Source: Cytauxzoon felis (lineage: Eukaryota; Apicomplexa; Aconoidasida; Piroplasmida; Theileriidae). Taken from it: a stretch of DNA of 29,541 bases. The stretch spans positions 1-29,541 of the forward strand of contig JAIQCW010000038.1 in NCBI GenBank assembly GCA_020283715.1, written 5' to 3'. Shown here piece after piece: positions 1 to 9,817 of the stretch. Positions within the stretch are counted from its first letter, which is position 1; every line of letters starts with the position of its first letter. Made by a program: the position numbers and the translations under genes. The notes under the pieces are model-generated. The model saw only the letters and a program-made list of their open reading frames with translations. It had not been told where the DNA came from and did not search any database.

Positions 1-80
1 AGTGAATTGGAAGAGGGCTCCACGCCGAGTGGAACAGTGGTTGTAACCTCAGGTGGGTTGGATTGGACCTCAGGTTGAGG
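1..80. mobile_element. Foldback element E1, partial, inside a coding exon
   Basis: This is the right end of an element cut by the window start. It contains the shared blocks for the GVEPSSN and PPEVTTTVPLG peptides and ends in GGATTGGACCTCAGGTTGAGG (60-80). It is read in frame in the overlapping minus-strand gene, in the same frame used by the coding copies E3 and E11. Confidence 0.75.
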
Positions 81-990
81 ATCTTCATTTAATTGTGTGT
101 TATTTATGATATCATTGATAGATTTATCATCTAGTAGGCATTTGACATTACCATTATCATCCTTGTAGTAGAAATTTTCTATATTTGTACAGAGTGCGAT
201 TTTATGTTTACATTTATAAGTATCTGCCATTGTATTTACTGGTAAATTCTTAAATACACCATACTTTCTCCATAATTCGGGTGTAATAAACTCATCTAGT
301 GGTATACCTGTGTCACGCATTTTAAATGCAATTTGTCTTAAACGCCAAAATAATTGTTTCAATAATCTATTGTAGCGCATCTGCTCACGTAAACGCCAAT
401 ATGTTTGTAAACGTTTCAATGTATACTTTCTATCAATAAAGTTCTTATTCTCTAATGGTTTATTTACAATGCGATCAAAATATGTAACCAAATCTGAAGT
501 CACATCACACATCTATAAAAAATTTACATCAATATATGAAATTATACTTCATTAAACTTACATGTTCCTTTTCTATCCTTCTTAATTCTTCAATTTCATT
601 AAGTAATGCCGCTTTAAAATCATTGTCTGTATTAAATATCTTCTCCAGCTCTTCAGGTGATGTATCATCTTTCATAAGCTTAATAAGCTTTGCGATATAA
701 CCATGACGTAATAAATTAATCGTTGGTTCCACAGGTATAACGGTATATTCTGGAGGTGAACCAAAATGATCTTGTACATTACCATAATATAGTGTAGGTG
801 ATGGATATATAGCAGAAGGTCTTGTCTTCTTAGGTCTATTCCTAGAAAATTTTCTAGCACCTTTTAATTGATTCCTTTTAGCAAACAATGAATCAATTCT
901 TACATTCTCTACTATAATATTATTAACAATAAAACCATCTACAATACTTAATATACATATTATATAAACGGTGAAAAACACCCTAAACAT
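1..990 (-). CDS. Unknown secreted or organelle-targeted protein, 3' end missing
   Basis: I do not recognise this protein. Two exons are supported, 562-990 and 1-512 (minus strand), joined across a 49 bp GT..AG intron (513-561) that falls between codons. The ATG at 990 begins a hydrophobic leader (MFRVFFTVYIICILSIVDGF) that looks like a signal peptide. A Lys/Arg-rich stretch follows (about residues 35-60), so a bipartite apicoplast-type leader is possible; this is inference. The middle is rich in Arg, Tyr, Trp and Leu (for example TYWRLREQMRYNRLLKQLFW), as in RNA- or ribosome-associated proteins, but no named domain is visible. The last residues before the window edge (PQPEVQSNPPEVTTTVPLGV) come from a foldback element read in frame, so the C-terminal part of the protein carries repeat-derived sequence. 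The reading frame is still open at base 1. Confidence 0.7.
513..561 (-). other. Short intron, 49 bp
   Basis: On the minus strand the donor is CAT|GTAAGT and the acceptor is TTTTATAG|ATG. The intron lies between whole codons. It is typical of the small, element-free introns in this window, and it fixes how the first gene continues past its in-frame stop near 529. Confidence 0.8.
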
Positions 991-1084
991 TGAAATTACT
1001 CACATTATATACATGTAAAAAATTATTAAAAAAATATTATCATCTCATAAAAAGACATCACCATCACATACTATACACACCATT

Positions 1085-1363
1085 CCACTTCCACCCGAGG
1101 TTGTCTTGCAGATAGCTTCCTATATTTAGTTGTCCCTCCGCTTCCCTGAGATCAGCTACGGGTATTCCACTTGAGGTCCATTAACTATATCATGTTCTTC
1201 CGGGTAGATTTTCTGTTCTTAGGGGTTGAACATCTTCGTTCTTCCGGGTTAACATCGCCACGATCTCCGGGAGTGGCTTTACTCTTTAGAGATAGGTAAT
1301 TAGAAGAGGCACCACGCCTAGTGGGATCAATGGTTGTAACCTCGGTGGAACGGCGAGTGGAAG
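1085..1363. mobile_element. Foldback element E2, intergenic
   Basis: This copy fills most of the 452 bp gap (991-1442) between the stop of the 581-residue gene and the start of the first gene. Its left side has CCACCCGAGGTTGTCTTGCA and the CTTCCCTGAGATCAGCTACG block. The middle has the TTCTTCCGGGT and CTGTTCTTAGGGGTTGA modules. The right side has GCCACGATCTCCGGGAGTGG and ends in GTAACCTCGGTGGA. The right flank (1376-1435) carries a CTTCGTTCGTCTCA motif that recurs, inverted, beside element E13 at 22405-22440. A 60-codon minus-strand reading frame here (1185-1367) is just the element's open frame. Confidence 0.8.
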
Positions 1364-1442
1364 ACACATCGTGTAGACTTCACCTCACTCATACTTCGTT
1401 CGTCTCAGTCATTACATTCCTTCGAGTAATATATGTTATGAA

Positions 1443-3185
1443 TTAGATGAAATGGTGTTCGACATTGGTATAGAATTGGTATGCTTTATTGATGGTTGTC
1501 ATATTATTATGAATTTCATCTAATGATAGATTGATTTTATGATTATGTAATAGATTATCGAATTTATTAATAAATAATTGAAGATTATCAAGTTTGATAT
1601 TAATATAATGTTTAAATAATTTATGAGATTCTAATAATAATAATTGTTGTAATTTAATATAATTTTGTTTTTTAAGATTATATTCATCTTGTAATTTTTG
1701 TAATTTTAATTTGCGATTTTCTAATGTTCTTTTTAATTTTGGTATTATAGAATTAAATATTTCAATATTTTTATCATTAATAAAAAATTCACGATTATTA
1801 ATAGCAATTGATTGATCATTTGTTAAATTATTATTAATAAATGGTAATATATAATTTATATTCTTATCAATACCATATTTTTTCTTATTATCAATATTAT
1901 AATTCATATTAGCATTCTCTATCAATTTCTGAAAATCTGTCTTTATTAATCGCCTTATACTACCCATATCATCCACAGATGAACCACAATCAGATGCAGC
2001 ATAACCACTCATTGAATTCATCTCTATATCATCCTCATCAATCTCTTGTCTAGATTCCAATCCACTCGAGGTTACATTCCTGCCGTCAGCTTCTCCACCT
2101 GAGATCTTTCCACTAGCCGTGGCGGCCTCTCTATTTAGTTGTCCCTTCGCTTCCCTGAGATCAGCTGCGGGTTCCACTTGAGGTCCAGTACTATTATTCA
2201 CTCCACCATGTCTTCCCACTGCCGTGATGGCTTCTCTATTTACTTCCCCTCGACTCCCATGGATCGTCTCGGAATCTTCGCCACGATCTCCGGGAGTGGC
2301 TCTACCGTTTACGGGGAGATAATTGGAAGAAGGCTCCACGCCTAGTGGAACGGTGGTGGTAACCTCAGGTGGAGGATTGGATATTGATTGTATATGTGTA
2401 TAATCATTTGGAATGATATTTCTTCTGATTGATAGATTGGCTAAGGATGCGATAGATGGTGGTATATTGAGATAATTATCCAGGAGGAGATTTTTTTTGA
2501 AAATATTGGTATTTTTTTCATCTTTTTTATGTACAGATGTATATTCATGTGGTTGTCGATATGTTGACAATACAGTTTCTTCAGTGAAGTCTATACCACC
2601 CATTATGAATGCTTTACGATTATCTAATTCGATATTGATATTATTCCTTAGTAATTCATTAGAATATGCTTTTAACATATCATTACTATAAGATTCATAA
2701 ACATCTTTAAATGATAATGGTATAACAAGTACATCACAATGACAAAGATAAGTCTTGAATACATTAATTAATGAACCTATACCATCATAATCAAATAATT
2801 TTTTAAGCCATTTTGATTGATTTAATTTTGATATTACTACATTACGTTGAATACCTTTCATTTGTAATGTAGCTATTAACATTTCTAATAATTCATTTAA
2901 TTTTTTATATACACGACGTCTTAATGGTTTTATTATACTATGTGGATGTAATGCAAATAATACAACTTCATCTGAACCTAATGGTTTAACATTAGGTTGT
3001 ATAGTACGAACTATAGATCCTTCTTCATTTCTTAAATTCAATGGTCTTGGTATAGAAAAATATTCTCTAGGTGTAGTTGTAACACGAGGAGTACCCATTA
3101 TACGTGATGAACTCGGTATACGAGATGCACTAGCCATATTTGATGGTACAATACGAATCTGAGGACGAGGTGTTGTTTCCATCAT
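1443..3185 (-). CDS. Unknown 580-residue protein with in-frame element and C-terminal coiled coil
   Basis: I do not recognise a family. The first ATG in frame is at 3185; an upstream TTG at 3191 is unlikely as a start. Residues 1-60 are basic and rich in Ser, Thr, Pro and Arg. About 70-260 looks globular, with the hydrophobic segment SDEVVLFALHPHSIIKPLRR and two Cys in TYLCHCDVL. About 270-375 is a Pro/Gly/Glu-rich segment translated from foldback element E3. About 440-580 is Asn/Lys/Leu-rich with predicted helix and likely coiled coil (KRTLENRKLKLQKLQDEY). No signal peptide or membrane segment is seen, so a cytoplasmic or nuclear location is inferred. The single-exon model requires the element to be translated; removing it as an intron at its own AG/GT sites would break the frame. 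Confidence 0.7.
   Translation of the reverse strand: MMETTPRPQIRIVPSNMASASRIPSSSRIMGTPRVTTTPREYFSIPRPLNLRNEEGSIVRTIQPNVKPLGSDEVVLFALHPHSIIKPLRRRVYKKLNELLEMLIATLQMKGIQRNVVISKLNQSKWLKKLFDYDGIGSLINVFKTYLCHCDVLVIPLSFKDVYESYSNDMLKAYSNELLRNNINIELDNRKAFIMGGIDFTEETVLSTYRQPHEYTSVHKKDEKNTNIFKKNLLLDNYLNIPPSIASLANLSIRRNIIPNDYTHIQSISNPPPEVTTTVPLGVEPSSNYLPVNGRATPGDRGEDSETIHGSRGEVNREAITAVGRHGGVNNSTGPQVEPAADLREAKGQLNREAATASGKISGGEADGRNVTSSGLESRQEIDEDDIEMNSMSGYAASDCGSSVDDMGSIRRLIKTDFQKLIENANMNYNIDNKKKYGIDKNINYILPFINNNLTNDQSIAINNREFFINDKNIEIFNSIIPKLKRTLENRKLKLQKLQDEYNLKKQNYIKLQQLLLLESHKLFKHYINIKLDNLQLFINKFDNLLHNHKINLSLDEIHNNMTTINKAYQFYTNVEHHFI
2058..2375. mobile_element. Foldback element E3, inside a coding exon
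   Basis: The ends are AATCCACTCGAGGTTAC on the left and GTAACCTCAGGTGGAGGATT on the right, an imperfect inverted repeat. Inside are the blocks shared with other copies: CCTGCCGTCAGC, CTTCCCTGAGATCAGCT, GCCACGATCTCCGGGAGTGG and CCACGCCTAGTGGAAC. On the minus strand it is open for about 105 codons and encodes PPEVTTTVPLGVEPSSN, ATPGDRG and EPAADLREAKGQLNREA. The left 120 bases of the plus strand have about 33 C and 9 G, the right 120 about 7 C and 34 G (hand count). Confidence 0.85.
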
Positions 3186-3746
3186 CTTCAAATGGTATTA
3201 TAAAGATGAATCTACAAAGCTAACAACTAAAAATTACAGTACTTTGATCCTACACATATCAATTCACCGTTAGATCTCAGTTATACTGGGATTTTCGTTA
3301 CGTTCAAGGTAATACCTCAAGATAATAAAGCCTATCGCAATAAAAATAAGTGAAAGGTTGAAGGAATAAAAGAGCATTTTAAAGCAAAATATCAAATTTA
3401 TACCTGAAAAATTTTCAATTTTTTCCAAAAAATATCCACCTTGAACTCCAATGAAAAAAATTAACCTCAGTTTGCGTGTGTATCCTTGATCTTACCCCTG
3501 GACAACAAAATATTAATTATGTTGTACTTTATTTCACTACCTTTATATTACCTTAGATTAAATACAGTTCTTACTCCTGTATAATAAAATAATAATTACG
3601 TTCTTCCGGGTTGAAGTCGAGAATTTACATCAATAGACATACCTCAGATGGTACGAGTCAATGTACTGAGGTGTAACTATAGTAGATGATACCTACTACC
3701 ATCAATAGTAGTAAAATATAAAATTTAAATTAAATTAACATTAAAG
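3186..3746. other. Intergenic region with degraded element fragments
   Basis: No gene is seen. The region lies between the start of the 581-residue gene and the stop of the Cwf18 gene, both on the minus strand. It is AT-rich. Two similar stretches, ending AATTATGTTG (about 3496-3523) and AATTACGTTC (about 3571-3600), look like a decayed direct repeat. A CGTTCTTCCGGGTTGAA block at 3600-3616 and ACCTCAG/CTGAGGT pieces at 3642-3681 look like remnants of the foldback family. The promoter of the 581-residue gene presumably lies here, but no motif stands out. Confidence 0.5.
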
Positions 3747-4160
3747 TCATTCAATATTTATAGTGTCCGATTCTTCAGCCATTGTATGCGCCATTTGTTG
3801 TAACAATACCTCATTGCCATTTTTACTCTCGTGTAACAACTTCAATATAGCAGTATCAGTCCTAGCAGATAATATCTCCCTTTTGCGATTCAATTCCCTC
3901 TTCAAATCCCAATTTTGACGACGAGGTCTGACCAACGACAAAACATCCTAAAAAATGGTGATGTTTGTTAATAATAATTAAAGTAAACTAACTTCCGACT
4001 CATAATCATTTATAATTTCATCAATTTGTTCATTGATCATAGCCTCGATGGTATTATAGTCTTCAATTGTAGACTTGTACAAACGCTTCAACTTCTCATC
4101 ACGTGGTATGTAATTACGAAATATTATACCACGGAATTCTTCATCTAATTCATCCTCCAT
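3747..4160 (-). CDS. Pre-mRNA splicing factor Cwf18 / CCDC12 homologue
   Basis: Two exons, 3993-4160 and 3747-3947, are joined across a 45 bp intron (3948-3992, GTTAGT..TTAG) to give a 122-residue protein. It has both family hallmarks: an N-terminal FRNYIPRDEKLK segment (residues 15-26) and the central PRRQNWDLKRELNRKREILS motif, where conserved 'WDLKR' precedes a charged helix. Cwf18/CCDC12 is a small helical protein of the NTC-related (Prp19-associated) part of the activated spliceosome, acting in the nucleus. The length is close to other small members. The ATG overlaps the stop of the upstream FNPA-like gene (TAATG), so its promoter or 5' leader must lie within that gene's 3' part. The context otherwise says nothing about its function. 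Confidence 0.85.
3948..3992 (-). other. Short intron, 45 bp
   Basis: The donor is GAA|GTTAGT and the acceptor TTTTTTAG|GAT, between whole codons. Removing it joins the two halves of the Cwf18 family match. Confidence 0.85.
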
Positions 4161-4162
4161 TA
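4160..4162 (-). other. Stop/start overlap TAATG between two minus-strand genes
   Basis: The FNPA-like last exon, read from the acceptor AATATAG|TAC at 4271-4272, ends in TAA at 4162-4160. The A at 4160 is also the first base of the Cwf18 ATG. The frame is open for 36 codons before the stop, which supports the exon. If right, the two transcripts overlap. Confidence 0.55.
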
Positions 4163-7100
4163 AATATCAATCACCATAGGACTCAATGATACTTCTAATA
4201 ATGATAAACCCATACTCGTACTACCCAACTCCATATACCCTACCCTCTCCAATGATATTATACCATAGTACTATATTATTATAAAAATTATACTCGATTA
4301 ATATTTTATTTATTTATTATGAATATAAATTTATATAATCCATTCCACTCGAAGTCCAATCCAACTCTTCTTCCACTCGCCTCCACCTGAGGTCGTCGTC
4401 TTGCAGACGGCCTTCTTTATTTACTTCCCCTCGGATTCCCGTAGATCATCCTCGGTATTATGTTAACCCGGAAGAGCGAAGATATTTAACCCCTAAGAAC
4501 AGGAAATCTACCCGGAGGAACAGACACCATCTTCGCCACGATCTCCGGGAGTGGCTCTACTCTTTAGAGATAGATAATTGGAAGAGGGCTCCACGCCTAG
4601 TGGGAAGACTTCAGATGGAAAAGCTGACGGCAGGATTGAACCCCAGGTGGAGTGATATTTATGATAATTATGTATAAACATACGGTGAGTGTTTGTCCTT
4701 TGGATAGGTATTCATCCTATATGAATGTTATATGTAGGGGTTGTTATCTTACATTGAGTACATTATAATTATTGATTGTTAATTTGGTATTATAGATATC
4801 ATTACAGAATGTACCGACTTTGATTTTGATATGGAATTTATTATTTGATGGTGCATCTATAGTCCATTTATTATCATATAATAATAATCCTTGTGTATTA
4901 TTACATTTTGATACATGTGCATGATGTTCCCATCCATAATATATACCATGATGATTAGATTTTATTAGACCTGCATCTATAATTGAATTATTTGAACAAT
5001 TTCCATCCTGACAGAATGATATTTTAATATCTTTTAATTGTTCTTCAACTTTATAATTATTACAAGTTATACCATATAATGTAAATATACCACCTGTTGT
5101 ATGTTTTATATCTTCTAATTCTTCTACTGATAATATTTCTATCCTAACTTTATTAACCATACGATATACATCAAATTCATATCTTAATTGATCATTCAAT
5201 TCAAATATCTCATTTGTACCATCAGGAAAACTAAATGATACAGATGTAGCCCTTAATGAACCACGAGGTTTAAAATGAAAATAACGTAATTCAACCATAT
5301 AATCAAAATCACGAGATATAAATTCACCAACCGTATGACCATTAGATGTCACCCAACCAGTCCTATCATCACCTATTATACCAAAACCCTCATCACAACC
5401 AGAATATTCTATAGATTATATATATATATCAACTTGAAAATCAATCCAACTCTCCTTTCCACTCGAGGTTCTACCTGAGGTTACGTTCCTGCCGTCAGCT
5501 CTTTTAATTACTTCCCCCTCCGCTTCCCTGAGATCAGCTACGGGTTCCACTTGAGGTCCATTAACAAGATTTCGTTCTTCCGGGTTGACATTTACTGTTC
5601 CTCCGGGTAGAATTCCTGTTCTTAGGGGTTGAACATATACGTTCTTCCGGGTATACATTATACCGAGGATGATCTACGGGAATCCAAGGGGAAGTAAATA
5701 AAGGAGCTGACGGCAGGACGAAGAGAGGTTGGATTGGACATCAGGTGGAGAAGATATTGATTAATAATTATGGACAAACCATTGAGTGAGGATGAGGATA
5801 CGCATTGTTGTTTATTGAGTTTGAGTATATTGACATCACCTTTACAAAGTCCATTATATATAGCGGGTGTGATGAACATAAAGTATGATGTATCTATAGG
5901 TACTGTAACATTAACAATTCCTTTTTTATATCTTGAAGTATATAATGTAAATTCTATTTGAGTTGATGCATATTCTTGCTAAGAGAAATTTTTAATAAAC
6001 AAATGACTCAAACTTACACAATAATTCCCTATACCATAAATCGATACTAAATCAAATGTATTCTCAAATGGTACATTATCTTTATTTACCTATATGATTA
6101 TCGTATTAAAATAAACTATACTATATATACAACATTATAACCTCTACCGAAGGTTATATAACCTTTCTACCTGAGGTCCAATCCTACTCTCATTTCCACT
6201 CGCCGTGGCGGCCTCTTCTATTTACTTCCCCTCGGATTCCCGTAGATCATCCTCGGTATAATGTCTACCCGGAAGATCGAAGATGTTCAACCCCTAAGAA
6301 CAGGATAATCTACCCGGAGGAACAGACATCCACCTCTGCCACGATCTCTGGGAGTGGCTATACCCTTTAGGGATAGGTAAATAGAAGAGCTCCATGCAAT
6401 GGCAAATAGAGTAGGAGTGTGACCTCAGGTGGAGTGATATTTATGATAATTATGTCTAGACATACTGGTATGGATTTGCTAGAGGTTGGTAGTGCGATAT
6501 AGATATATGAATCATTAGAGACTGAGAATGTGATATTATTTTCGATAGGTTTACTGATAGTTCTGATTAATTTTGATCCGATGAATTTATTTGGTATATC
6601 AGCAATGATAAAATTTGAGGTATCATTGAATGCTTGTGCACCATTTTCTAATAATGCTCTATAATATAAAATATAATTATATATAATATAAAAGATACAA
6701 TGTATAATATTGTCCTTTAAGACCACTAATTTTTAATGTTGTATATTCTGTTGAACTTTTATAAAAATATTCTGGACTTATAACTTCTTCATTTATAGTA
6801 TTAGATGACCAACTTAATATAATTTTAGCTATATTAGAATTATAATATTTTAATATTTTTTGATGTGAATATTCAATAACTATAGGATAATGTTTACCAC
6901 CAATTAAATATATAGGTTGTGATTTAAGATATAAATTCATAGTTTGTCTACCATTTAATGGTAATGTATTAATTGAATTATAATTACCATCAAATAATAA
7001 ATCATCATAACCATTTGATATTATAATTTCATTATCTATAAATAATCTTATATTACAATCAGATTTTATATAAAATATATAATTATCTGTTGATGGTATT

Positions 7101-8689
7101 TTAATATATCCTTCTATCCTTAATGAAAATGATTCATGTAATATACCATCTATAGGTATAAAATCTTCCCATATCATATTTATATTTGAATGATCTATAA
7201 AACCAATTGCTGGACCACGAAAATATGGATTATTAAAATAACTACCACGTAAACCATCATAATTATCCTAAATAATTATTTATTTATAATATATTATAAC
7301 ATACAAATGCATCATAACCTCTTATTATAGAACAATTCTTACGATTATTTAATGAAATATTCCTAGTCACTTCTACTTCATCTATTAATGATCTTCTCTT
7401 CTCCTTCAATATTGATACAGATGACAAATTCGCAACTAATTGCTCTATAGCTCTCTCTATACCCCTTATCATCGTTTCCATAACATTCAAATCATTAATA
7501 TAATGTGATTCATCTCTACCGCAGACTTCTTCATACTTCGCCAATACATTGTCCAAACGCCTAATAATAATAATCATATATATTATAATACAATTATAAC
7601 ATCATATCTAACATATAGAATTCTACATTCATCTTACATATGAAGTTACATTCCTACCCTTCTTCCACTCGCCGTGGAGGCCTCCTTATTTAGTTGTCCC
7701 TTCGCTTCCCTGAGATCAGCTACGGGTTCCACTTGAGGTTATAATCTAATCTCAGCGAGATAAGGATAAAGTGACGAAAACCATGTTTGGACGGATATCT
7801 CAATGAATATAAATTGGAATCAAATGAGGATGAGTAAATTCAATACAATCATCAAATTCCTTTTCAATGAAGTAGTGAGATCGAACATTCATCCAATAAT
7901 CATTCCACAATCTTCAGTATTTTCCCCAGAAATTCAAGATTTCCTTCAAATTTTGGAGATAAAATGAAGTTAGTGAAATTAGTGAATATGACCTCAAGTG
8001 GACTACCCGTAGCTGATCTCAGGGAAGCGGAGGGGGAAGTAAATAGAAGAGCTGTCTGCAAGACGACCTACGGTGGATGTAACCTCAGGTGGAGGATATT
8101 TCTGTTATAAATTCATTTGACAAACCTTTCTTCTCGAGCTAGGGACTTTATGGCTTCTTTTAGCTCAATGCTACGTAGTTGTGCAAGAGCCCTAAATTAA
8201 TATATAATGACATGTTTGTTGTCAAATCTCAATGAATTGAATGGAATTCTTCTCAACTTACGTCGATTTGTCTCGTAGAATATCATAGTCGATGATGCCG
8301 GTGCAAAAGTCCCAGTCTCGGATACCGGTACCAATTAGTTGTACCTCTACATAACACCATTCACGGCCAACAGTACCATCTGGTGCTTCAGTAGTGGTAC
8401 AATCTGTGAATTTATTACCATTCCTTACAAATGCAGCTGCACATAACTGTCCATTAACAGTCTTACGATGTCGTTGACGATACTCCGTTAATTTCTACAA
8501 ATAAATATTAAACTAATATACATATATACAAACTTGCAATTCTGAGTGATCATAATCACCACTAGTTGGTATGGATACATCACGTGGTAATATAGGCTCT
8601 TTAGGTGTAGTGATGTCTAATGGTAATGAATAAATACATATTACACATGTTATATATAAATAGAAAAATAAAAAATTATTATTATACAT
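4160..8689 (-). CDS. FNPA-like (CCp/LAP family) secreted adhesion protein, FN2 + PA14 + discoidin-like domains
   Basis: I reconstructed ten exons with consistent phases: 8534-8689, 8262-8494, 8126-8191, 7305-7560, 6699-7267, 6466-6658, 6018-6089, 5780-5978, 4753-5408, 4160-4270. They give about 836 residues. A signal peptide (residues 1-20) is followed by a fibronectin type II-like domain (about 68-125) with four Cys in GQLCAAAF, FTDC, GREWCY and WDFC. A charged helix follows (about 155-235), then a PA14 domain (about 245-400; WEDFIPIDG, YIFYIKSDCNIRLFIDNE). After linkers comes a discoidin/ApicA-like part (about 590-690; GWVTSNGHTVGEFISRDF). FN2 plus PA14 without LCCL is the architecture of FNPA (LAP5), one of the apicomplexan gamete-surface LCCL/lectin adhesive-like complex proteins. 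Four of nine introns are 371-565 bp and carry elements. The domain calls are firm; the last exon is inferred from splice sites and an open frame only. Confidence 0.8.
4343..4652. mobile_element. Foldback element E4, in an FNPA-like intron
   Basis: It lies in the 482 bp intron 4271-4752. Left end: CCACTCGAAGTCCAATCC; right end: CCCCAGGTGGAGTG. Internal modules are GTCTTGCAGACGGCC, TACCCGGAGGAACAG, CCTAAGAACAGG, GCCACGATCTCCGGGAGTGG and AGCTGACGGCAGG. The left 120 bases of the plus strand have about 26 C and 5 G, the right 120 about 10 C and 24 G. About 40 bp of the right flank is nearly identical to the right flank of E6. Confidence 0.85.
5440..5750. mobile_element. Foldback element E5, in an FNPA-like intron
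   Basis: It lies in the 371 bp intron 5409-5779. The left part has AATCCAACTCTCCTTTCCAC and two nested CGAGGTT/TGAGGTTAC ends followed by CCTGCCGTCAGCTC. The right part has GAGCTGACGGCAGGACG and GGTTGGATTGGACATCAGG. The middle holds TTCTTCCGGGT, CTCCGGGTAGAATTCCTG and CTTAGGGGTTGAACAT. The nested left end suggests one copy inserted into or recombined with another. An 80-codon open frame (5416-5658, minus) is the element's own stop-free frame, not a gene. Confidence 0.85.
6166..6434. mobile_element. Foldback element E6, in an FNPA-like intron
   Basis: It lies in the 376 bp intron 6090-6465. Left end: CTACCTGAGGTCCAATCC followed by TACTCTCATTTCCACTCGCC. Right end: GAGTAGGAGTGTGACCTCAG plus GTGGAG. 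It has the same internal modules as E4. The plus strand changes from about 21 C / 7 G in 120 bases on the left to about 8 C / 31 G on the right, the clearest skew switch in the window. Confidence 0.85.
7640..8094. mobile_element. Foldback element E7, long form with a core, in an FNPA-like intron
   Basis: It lies in the 565 bp intron 7561-8125. The left half (7640-7745) runs from GAAGTTACATTCCTACCC to CTACGGGTTCCACTTGAGG. The right half (7988-8094) runs from CCTCAAGTGGACTACCCGTA to GTAACCTCAGGTGGAGG. Between them is a core of about 240 bp that is not palindromic. The reverse complement of this core is found in element E10 (about 12950-13185), sharing for example CCCCAGAAATTCA and AATCATTCCACAATCTTCA. 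This may be the fuller form of the family, from which shorter copies lost the core. Confidence 0.8.
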
Positions 8690-8807
8690 TGCGATAATTC
8701 AACATTATTATTACATCATCTATACATTTAAACTAACAAATCTTCATACACATCTTGTACAACATCACCACATGTACTATGTATACAACCAATAAATTAT
8801 ATCATTA

Positions 8808-9714
8808 TCAAATAGATAAACCAAAATTCATCTCGAAATTAATATGTGATGTTAACTATATTGAATTATCATAATTATATCCATACATTTCAACACTTAC
8901 CAATTTGAACTCATCAAATGATATCCTACCATCACCGTCAACATCACCCAGCTGTATTGTACGATCCACCAACTGCTGTATCTATAGAATTAATATAAAA
9001 TCAAACTATTAGAGATCCACTAGAGGTCCAATCCACCTCTTCATCTACTGCCTCATCTTCGCCCTGCCGTCAGCTCTTCCAATTACCTCCCAGTAAACGG
9101 TAATGCCACTCCCAGAGATCGTGGCGGAAGTAAGGATAAAATCTCAAGTGTACTACCCGTAGCTGATCTCAGAGAAGCGGAGGGGGATGTAAATAGAAGA
9201 GCTCTCTGCAAGAGGAATAATGGCGGTAATGTACTTCAACTGGATAAGGAAGCGTCGATTATAAACTTACTTGAACTTCATTGAGATTATTTCCTACCAA
9301 TAATTTGAGTGACTTGAATAAATCGGCGTTGGAAATGTATCCATCTTTGTTAATATCGTAAATATCAAATGCGAATTTCGTCTTCTCGATTTCGTCTACA
9401 GATTCAGTTAGTCTTGCTAGGCCTGATAACAATTCTATAAATGACACTTCTCCATCTGAATTTTTGTCCAAGACGTCCAACAGTCGTTGTACTAATGGAT
9501 TCTGATAAAGCGTTATGAAATCGATAATAAAATAACATACATTTTGTAACGTTGCGATATTTAGCAATTGCCTCAATTTAAGGGTATCTGTATTATCTGT
9601 ATCCAACTGTTTAAACCTTTGATATAACCTTTTAACATCATCTTCATTAAAATTAGCTGCCTGTATTAAGGCATATTGATCATTCAAGTCCATACGATCA
9701 CATGTATTTCCCAT
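8808..9714 (-). CDS. CNB: Calcineurin subunit B (EF-hand regulatory subunit)
   Basis: Four exons, 9541-9714, 9271-9501, 8901-8981 and 8808-8855, give 177 residues, close to the usual 170. The N-terminus MGNTC has the Gly2 context for N-myristoylation seen in the family. EF loops: 38-49 (DTDNTDTLKLRQ, with poor ligands at the end), 70-81 (DKNSDGEVSFIE), 107-118 (DINKDGYISNAD) and 148-159 (DVDGDGRISFDE). The NPLVQRLLDVLD segment after the first intron is typical of calcineurin B. It regulates the calcineurin A phosphatase; in apicomplexans this acts in calcium-dependent host-cell attachment and invasion. Introns are 39, 289 (with element E8) and 45 bp. The last exon (LTSHINFEMNFGLSI) is inferred from splice sites and frame. 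A 62 bp tandem copy of the start region lies just upstream. Confidence 0.9.
9016..9246. mobile_element. Foldback element E8, in the calcineurin B intron
   Basis: It lies in the 289 bp intron 8982-9270. Left end: TCCACTAGAGGTCCAATCCA, then GCCCTGCCGTCAGCTCTTCC. Right side: GTACTACCCGTAGCTGATCT, GAAGAGCTCTCTGCAAGAGG and a decayed end ACTTCAACTGGA. The ends are more diverged than in E6 or E9, so it is probably older. Confidence 0.75.
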
Positions 9715-9817
9715 ATCCTCTTTAATAGAAATAGAAGTATAATTACTGGCACTTGGAGGTCACATGTAATTCCCACTCCCCTTTAATAGCGATAGAAGCA
9801 TAGTTATTGGTACCCGC
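9699..9817. repeat. Tandem duplication (period about 62 bp) across the calcineurin B start
   Basis: Two copies begin CACATGTATTTCCC (9699) and CACATGTAATTCCC (9761). Both continue with TTTAATAG..ATAGAAG.ATA and an ATTA.TGG.AC tail. The first copy contains the ATG and first codons of calcineurin B; in the second the matching start is GTG, so translation should begin only at 9714. Confidence 0.7.

Noticed and set aside
1185..1367. Small minus-strand reading frame rich in Arg/Ser
   Set aside because: It lies wholly within element E2 and is the element's own open frame, with no leader or context of a gene.
2058..2375. E3 as a spliced intron rather than coding
   Set aside because: Using its own AG|GT ends gives a phase mismatch and a quick stop, while reading through is open for about 105 codons in the frame shared with other exonic copies.
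3192..3480. Possible further copy of the E7/E10 core
   Set aside because: Only loose AT-rich similarity is seen by eye (AAATTTTCAATTTTTTCC); I could not align it convincingly.
6163..6440. Target-site duplications flanking the elements
   Set aside because: I compared flanks of E4, E6, E8 and E9 and found no consistent short direct repeat, so the insertion mechanism cannot be read from them.
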